This document shows positions 60,060 through 64,000 of a stretch of DNA of 64,000 nt, in pieces. The DNA is from Comamonas sp. KCTC 72670. Lineage in GTDB: Bacteria; Myxococcota; Myxococcia; Myxococcales; Myxococcaceae. A program made the position numbers and the translations under genes. The notes below the pieces were generated by a model, which had not been told where the DNA came from, made no database searches, and was given only the letters and a program-made list of their open reading frames with translations. The stretch's first letter is position 1. Each line of letters opens with the position of its first letter. The DNA is taken from assembly GCA_014656495.1 (NCBI GenBank), contig BNCN01000007.1, positions 314,037 through 378,036 on the forward strand. The letters run 5' to 3'.

Positions 60060-60806
60060 ATGCGGAGAACCGTCGGAAAGAAGATGGCGCGCCTCAAGCG
60101 GGCGGCGCTGCTGGGAGGCCTTGTCTCCGCGCCCTGGCTGACCACCGGCTGCGAGCAGCGCCGGGGTCCCACGGTGGACGGCGCGGGCGCGCCCGGGGTC
60201 GCGGGGCTGGAAGGCGGACCGCCCGACCTCGTCCTTCCTCCGCCCCCAGCGGCCCCCGGCAGCGGCGCGCCATCATCGGCCCCACCGCCAGGAGCCACGC
60301 ACCCAGGCGCGAGCGCCCACGGAGGCGCGAGCGCAGGTGACAGCCCAAGCCACGGGACTGGCGGCCCTCCGGCGGGAGTCCCCGGCGCGGGCCGAAGCGG
60401 CGCGTCCGCCAGCGGAGGCACGGGGGGCGGAGCGCCGAGCCGAAGCGGCGCGTCGTCGGGCGGAGGTTCGGGAGGCCATGGGCTGGGTCGGGGCGGCGGT
60501 GGCTTCGGCGGCGGTGACAGCAGGACGGGCGGCACCAGCGTCACCGGCGGCACCAGCCTGTCGAGCGGCAACAGCGTCACGGGCGGCACCAGCTCGAGCG
60601 CTGGCGGCGCGAGCAGCGGCTTCCGGGAACGAAGTGGCGCGGGCGGAGGAATCACCGGGGGCGGCAGCTCGGCCGGCGGAGGCTCGGGTCCCCGCGGCGG
60701 CGGGAGCGGCACCGGCGGTGGCGGGACGGAGGGGCTCGGGAGCGGCACCAGCGCGTCGGACGATGGCTCCGGCGGCGCGAGGCCCGGCGGCCTGATGGGA
60801 CTGTGA
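60060..60806 (+). CDS. Gly/Ser-rich low-complexity lipoprotein
   Basis: 248 residues. Signal peptide LKRAALLGGLVSAPWLTTGC with a lipobox (TTGC), then nearly pure Gly/Ser/Pro/Ala/Thr: PPPPAAPGSGAPSS, GRGGGGFGGGDSRTGG, and tandem copies of GGTSVTGGTSLSSGNS at about 60529-60606. No folded domain is visible. It could be a surface or spore/biofilm matrix protein, or a slime-like adhesin. ATG 60060 or 60084 are both possible. Long low-complexity GC DNA often gives false ORFs, but the lipobox supports a real gene. Confidence 0.6.
   Translation: MRRTVGKKMARLKRAALLGGLVSAPWLTTGCEQRRGPTVDGAGAPGVAGLEGGPPDLVLPPPPAAPGSGAPSSAPPPGATHPGASAHGGASAGDSPSHGTGGPPAGVPGAGRSGASASGGTGGGAPSRSGASSGGGSGGHGLGRGGGGFGGGDSRTGGTSVTGGTSLSSGNSVTGGTSSSAGGASSGFRERSGAGGGITGGGSSAGGGSGPRGGGSGTGGGGTEGLGSGTSASDDGSGGARPGGLMGL
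60529..60606 (+). repeat. Imperfect tandem repeats coding GGTS-V/L units
   Basis: Repeats of a GGCGGCACCAGC core with 18-36-base spacing occur within the Gly/Ser-rich gene, giving GGTSVTGGTSLSSGNS-VTGGTSSS. Such tracts can expand or contract by slippage. Confidence 0.55.
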
Positions 60807-60861
60807 CGGGTCCACCCGGCCCCCTCGGGCGCCCCGTGGCCCGAGGCGCTCCCATGCACGA

Positions 60862-60894
60862 AGGCCCATCCCCCGAAGCGCGGGGAATGGGCCT
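60862..60894. terminator. Hairpin between convergent Gly-rich lipoprotein and SulP genes
   Basis: Bases 60862-60875 pair with 60881-60894 with one mismatch around a 5-base loop. It lies between two converging stop codons (60806 and 60951) and can end both transcripts. Confidence 0.65.
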
Positions 60895-60950
60895 GTGACT
60901 TCAACCGAGGACACCGTGCGCCACCCGCGTGAAGCCGGTGGCGCCGGGGC

Positions 60951-62684
60951 TCACGTCGCCTGCGGCGTCGGCGAGACACGCCCGGTGGACTCCCGGGAGT
61001 TCTCCTGCTTGATGCTCTCGATGACCTCGTCCATGGACGACATCAGCGCGTGCGGCCCGGAGCCGGTCCACGTCCCGGCCTCCTGCAGCATCGCCGCGAC
61101 ACCGCCGCGAGCGCCGGCCACGAGGACCCGGCCCCCCCGGACGGCCAGGACATCCGACAGCTCGCGGATGGTGCGCAGGCCCGCGGCGTCCATGTACTTC
61201 ACGTCCGACAGGTCCAGCACCAGGTGACGCGGCCAGGGCGGGCCCTGGAGCGCCGCGCTCAGGTTGGCGCAGGAGCGGACATCCAGGTCCCCGCGAACCC
61301 GCAGGAGCTGCACGGGGGGACGCGCATCCAGGTTCTCGCCACCCGAGCCGAGGCTGCGGAACAGCGGACGTCCATCCTCGCGGAGCAGGAGGCTGCGAAC
61401 GTTGGCCTTGGGCGGCGAGAAGAAGCTGCGCGCCAGCGACAGGACCACGCCTGCGGCCAGGCCCGGGAGGAAGCCGATGGAGGCGATGAGCAGCGCGGTG
61501 GCGACGGCGACCGCCGCCTTGCCCGCGTTGTCCGCCATCAGCGCGCGCAGGCCGCGGAGGTCCAGCAGGCGCGTGCCCACGACGACCAGGATGGCGGCGA
61601 GCGCGGCCATGGGAATCATCGCCACCAGCGCCCCCGCCAGGATGCAGGCCGCGAGCAGCATCACCGCGTGCAGCACGGAGGCGGCGCGCGTGCGGCCCCC
61701 CGCCTGGACGGACACGGACGAGCGCACGATGGCGCCCATCACCGGCATGCCGCCGAACAGCGCCGAGGCCGTGTTGCCGACGCCCTGGGCCACCAGCTCC
61801 TGGTCACCGTCCGTCCGGTGGTTCTCCAGGCCCGGCAACTGGTCCAGCGCCCGGGCCGACAGCAGCGAGCCGAGCGACGCCAGCACCGTCAGCGCCAGCA
61901 CGTCCGGCAGGAGCGCACCGAAGTTCAGCGCCTCGAACGACGGGAGGACCGGCAGGGGCAGGCCGGTGGGCAGCGCGCCGACGCGGGCCAGCCCCTCCGA
62001 CACGAAGCCCAGGCCCGACGCCAGGGTGGCCAGCACCAGCCCCACCAGCACGGCGGGGATGGAGCGGTGGAGCTTGGGAATCAGGAGCATGCAGGCCACC
62101 ACCACGGCGCCCACCGCCACGGCGCCCCAGTGCACGGACCAGGTCGCCCAGCTCGCCGGGGCCACCAGCAACCGGGCCGAGGACGTGCCCTCCGTCACCG
62201 CGCCGAGCAGCCGGGGAAGTTGGCCATCCAACAGCAGCAGGCCGATGCCGGCCGTGAAGCCGCGCGTCACCTCGGCGGGCATGAACTGCGCCAGCCGGCC
62301 CGCGCGCGCGAAGCCCAGCAGGACCTGGAGCGCGCCGCACAGCAGGGTCGCCACCACCACCCCCGCCACGCCATGCTTCGTGGAGATGAGCAGCACGGTG
62401 GGCACCAGCGCGGCCTCCGGCCCCGTCACCTGGAGGCGGCCACCGCCCAGCAGCGCGGCGATGACACCGGCGACGGCGCCGCTGATGAGGCCCACCTCCG
62501 GAGGCAGCCCGGAGGCCACCGCCAGCGCGAGGTTCAGTGGCAGCGCCACGCACGCCACCGTCAGGGCGGCGCTCGCGTCACTGGGGAGCGTCCGGGGGGA
62601 CACCATTTCCTTCCACTCCGTCCACAACTGCTTAGGACGGTGCATCCATCCCTGCGGCGTCTTGAGCGTAGGTGTCTCGACCAT
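60951..62684 (-). CDS. SulP-family anion transporter with C-terminal STAS domain
   Basis: 577 residues. SulP transmembrane core: VALPLNLALAVASGLPPEVG, ALLGGGRLQVTGPEAALVPT, and further segments to about 430. The C-terminal STAS domain is LLRVRGDLDVRSCANLS with LVLDLSDVKYMDAAGLRTI; the usual phosphorylatable D-S-S-G is D-A-A-G here, as is normal for SulP STAS. Family members carry sulfate, bicarbonate or other anions; the substrate is not set by sequence. Start ATG 62684. Divergent from the histidine kinase gene. Confidence 0.92.
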   Translation of the reverse strand: MVETPTLKTPQGWMHRPKQLWTEWKEMVSPRTLPSDASAALTVACVALPLNLALAVASGLPPEVGLISGAVAGVIAALLGGGRLQVTGPEAALVPTVLLISTKHGVAGVVVATLLCGALQVLLGFARAGRLAQFMPAEVTRGFTAGIGLLLLDGQLPRLLGAVTEGTSSARLLVAPASWATWSVHWGAVAVGAVVVACMLLIPKLHRSIPAVLVGLVLATLASGLGFVSEGLARVGALPTGLPLPVLPSFEALNFGALLPDVLALTVLASLGSLLSARALDQLPGLENHRTDGDQELVAQGVGNTASALFGGMPVMGAIVRSSVSVQAGGRTRAASVLHAVMLLAACILAGALVAMIPMAALAAILVVVGTRLLDLRGLRALMADNAGKAAVAVATALLIASIGFLPGLAAGVVLSLARSFFSPPKANVRSLLLREDGRPLFRSLGSGGENLDARPPVQLLRVRGDLDVRSCANLSAALQGPPWPRHLVLDLSDVKYMDAAGLRTIRELSDVLAVRGGRVLVAGARGGVAAMLQEAGTWTGSGPHALMSSMDEVIESIKQENSRESTGRVSPTPQAT

Positions 62685-62918
62685 GCCCGTTTCATCTACA
62701 TGGACCGTGCCGACGCCCTCTTCCCTCTGAAGCCTGATTCACCTGTCGGCGGATCCAGACGCCCCGTCGCCGGTCAACGGCCGACACCTGTCTGGGGAAC
62801 CCGACACCCGGCATCTGAAGTGCAACATTCGCTCGAAAATGCTGCGCGCCGTTCGCAACCTCAGTAGAGGTGTTTCCCGGAACAAGCGTGCCCCCACGCG
62901 CGTCCTTGCATCCGGCCC

Positions 62919-64000
62919 ATGCGACTCGCTCACCGCCTGCTCATCTCCCACGCGCTTCTCACCGCGGCACTGCTGGGGGCCGCCGCGTTCTCCGTGGTGG
63001 CCATCGTCCGGATGACGTCGCTCCTCACGGAGGTCCGGGAAGAACAGCTCGGCGGGGTCATCAAGGAGGAGGCCGTGCACCAGGCCGCCTGGGGCGTGGA
63101 GGTGGCCGCGCGCCAGGGACTGTTCGCTTGCGAGCACAGCCCCCAGGAAGTGCCCGCCGCCGCCGCCACGCTCAAGCAGCGCGTGAGCCACCTGGACGCC
63201 CTCCTCCGCCGTCACGGCGAGGCCACCCAGCCGCTGCTGCTGCGCGCGGCGGAGGGTTTCAAGACGTACGCCCACCACATCCTCGCGGGGGACACCTGCG
63301 ACCGGCTCCAGAACGCGGCGCTGCGCAACGAGCGCCTCTACCTGGCCGAGCAGCTCACCGACGCGTGGATCAACACCACGCTCGCGCTCCACTCCGCCAT
63401 CCGGCAACGCGAGAAGCGGGCGCATGACATCGGCTCCTCCGCCATCGCCGTGGGGCTCACGCTCGGCGCCCTGGCCGTCGTCGCCGCGTGGGCCGTGGCG
63501 CGGTGGGTGGCGCAAGGGGTGACGCGCCCGCTCGGGCAGCTGTCCGCGCTGGCGCACCGGGTGGGTGACGGCAACTTCGGTCCCCTGCCCGCCGTCACCG
63601 GCCCCAGCGAGATTCGCGCCCTGTGGGCGGACCTGGACCGGATGCGGGGGCGGCTGTCCGAGCTCGACCAGCTCAAGGACGCCTTCGTGGCGTCCGCGTC
63701 GCATGACCTGCGCACGCCGCTGGCCCGGCTGCGGACGGCCATCGGGCTCTTGGCGGACGGCACCACGGGGCCGCTGACGGCGCAGCAGCAGCGCGTGGTG
63801 GAATTGGCGCGCGTGGCGTGTGAGCGGGAAATCCGGCTGGTCACCGCGCTGTTGGACCTGACGCGGGTGCAGGCGGGCAAGGCGGTGCGGCGCGATGAAG
63901 GCTGCCGGTTGGATGACCTCATCGAGCGGGCGGTCGAGGAGGTCAACGAGCTGGCGGAGGAGCGCGGCACGGAGCTGGTGGTCCTCGCCGAGGGCACGAC
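62919..64000 (+). CDS. Sensor histidine kinase, N-terminal part (3' truncated by window edge)
   Basis: 360 codons visible, open to the last base. TM1 (LLISHALLTAALLGAAAFSV), a ~140-residue periplasmic sensor with a pair of Cys (FACEHSPQ, GDTCDRL), TM2 (AIAVGLTLGALAVVAAWAVA), HAMP (VTRPLGQLSALAHRVGDGNF), then HisKA with the phosphoacceptor His262 in SASHDLRTPLARLR. The ATPase domain lies beyond the window. ATG 62919 starts the first TM. Shares an upstream region with the divergent SulP gene. Confidence 0.92.
   Translation, partial: MRLAHRLLISHALLTAALLGAAAFSVVAIVRMTSLLTEVREEQLGGVIKEEAVHQAAWGVEVAARQGLFACEHSPQEVPAAAATLKQRVSHLDALLRRHGEATQPLLLRAAEGFKTYAHHILAGDTCDRLQNAALRNERLYLAEQLTDAWINTTLALHSAIRQREKRAHDIGSSAIAVGLTLGALAVVAAWAVARWVAQGVTRPLGQLSALAHRVGDGNFGPLPAVTGPSEIRALWADLDRMRGRLSELDQLKDAFVASASHDLRTPLARLRTAIGLLADGTTGPLTAQQQRVVELARVACEREIRLVTALLDLTRVQAGKAVRRDEGCRLDDLIERAVEEVNELAEERGTELVVLAEGT

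Noticed and set aside
62870..63427. Open frame near the right end that could be read as a gene
   Set aside because: Pro/Arg/Gly-rich shadow in the wrong frame. The true gene is the histidine kinase from 62919, which stays open to the window end and shows TM, HAMP and HisKA motifs.
1..64000. CRISPR arrays, tRNA/rRNA genes, insertion sequences
   Set aside because: No regularly spaced direct repeats, no recognisable tRNA or rRNA cores, and no transposase-like protein in any frame reviewed. A tRNAscan/Infernal run would be needed to exclude small RNAs.

Overview
The window is very GC-rich, gene-dense DNA with strong G/C third-position bias. Its gene content points to a myxobacterium of the Myxococcaceae (Myxococcus/Corallococcus type): a large NRPS, many lipoproteins carrying a lipobox, Hanks kinases with PEGA-like tails, a SpoIIE/STAS/HATPase signalling set, a TIGR02266-type PilZ protein, a TonB receptor and an E1alpha/E1beta 2-oxoacid dehydrogenase pair. 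No rRNA, tRNA, CRISPR array or insertion sequence was recognised. The assignment to a family is inference; no species is claimed.

Layout. 1-6.1 kb: 3' end of an NRPS gene (partial A-PCP-C-A-PCP-TE) followed 4 bases later by an MFS exporter. 6.3-7.5 kb: a lectin-GH19 lipoprotein with a strong hairpin behind it. 8.0-13.2 kb: a tight five-gene + strand operon with an ECF-sigma-like protein, a small HTH-like protein, an ImmA/IrrE metallopeptidase, a NurA-like protein and a HerA-type ATPase. This is one of the two best candidates for an undescribed system. 13.3-25 kb: lipoproteins, a YceI protein, a B12/radical-SAM enzyme, a soluble-adenylyl-cyclase-like giant protein (cyclase-cyclase-NTPase-TPR), a LOG-family protein, a zinc-knuckle protein and a TPR protein.

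25.1-34.0 kb (- strand): an operon with two LanB-type proteins that contain only the glutamylation (Lant_dehydr_N) domain, an unrecognised protein between them, and a 141-aa candidate carrier/precursor in front of a strong terminator. Then comes a separate small unit (a Gly-rich amphipathic protein, a GNAT-like protein and a glycine/D-amino-acid-oxidase-like flavoenzyme). The absence of an elimination domain suggests PEARL-like peptide aminoacylation rather than lanthipeptide dehydration. This is the second strong candidate system.

34.0-46.0 kb (- strand): SpoIIE phosphatase, TPR protein, PhnD-like binding protein, TonB receptor, HATPase protein and a tandem STAS/zinc-knuckle/Hanks kinase hybrid. 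Together they look like a partner-switching circuit tied to envelope sensing. It lies directly upstream of the LanB operon on the same strand, with only 52 bases between.

46.3-64 kb: mostly housekeeping or single genes: M50 protease, E1alpha and E1beta, GNAT, PilZ, two lipoproteins, PEP carboxylase, a DUF3516-type RNA helicase, a Gly/Ser-rich lipoprotein, a SulP-STAS transporter and the 5' part of a histidine kinase that runs off the window. Stem-loops at several gene ends (7561, 27155, 49669, 50229, 60862) look like intrinsic terminators, two of them shared by convergent genes.
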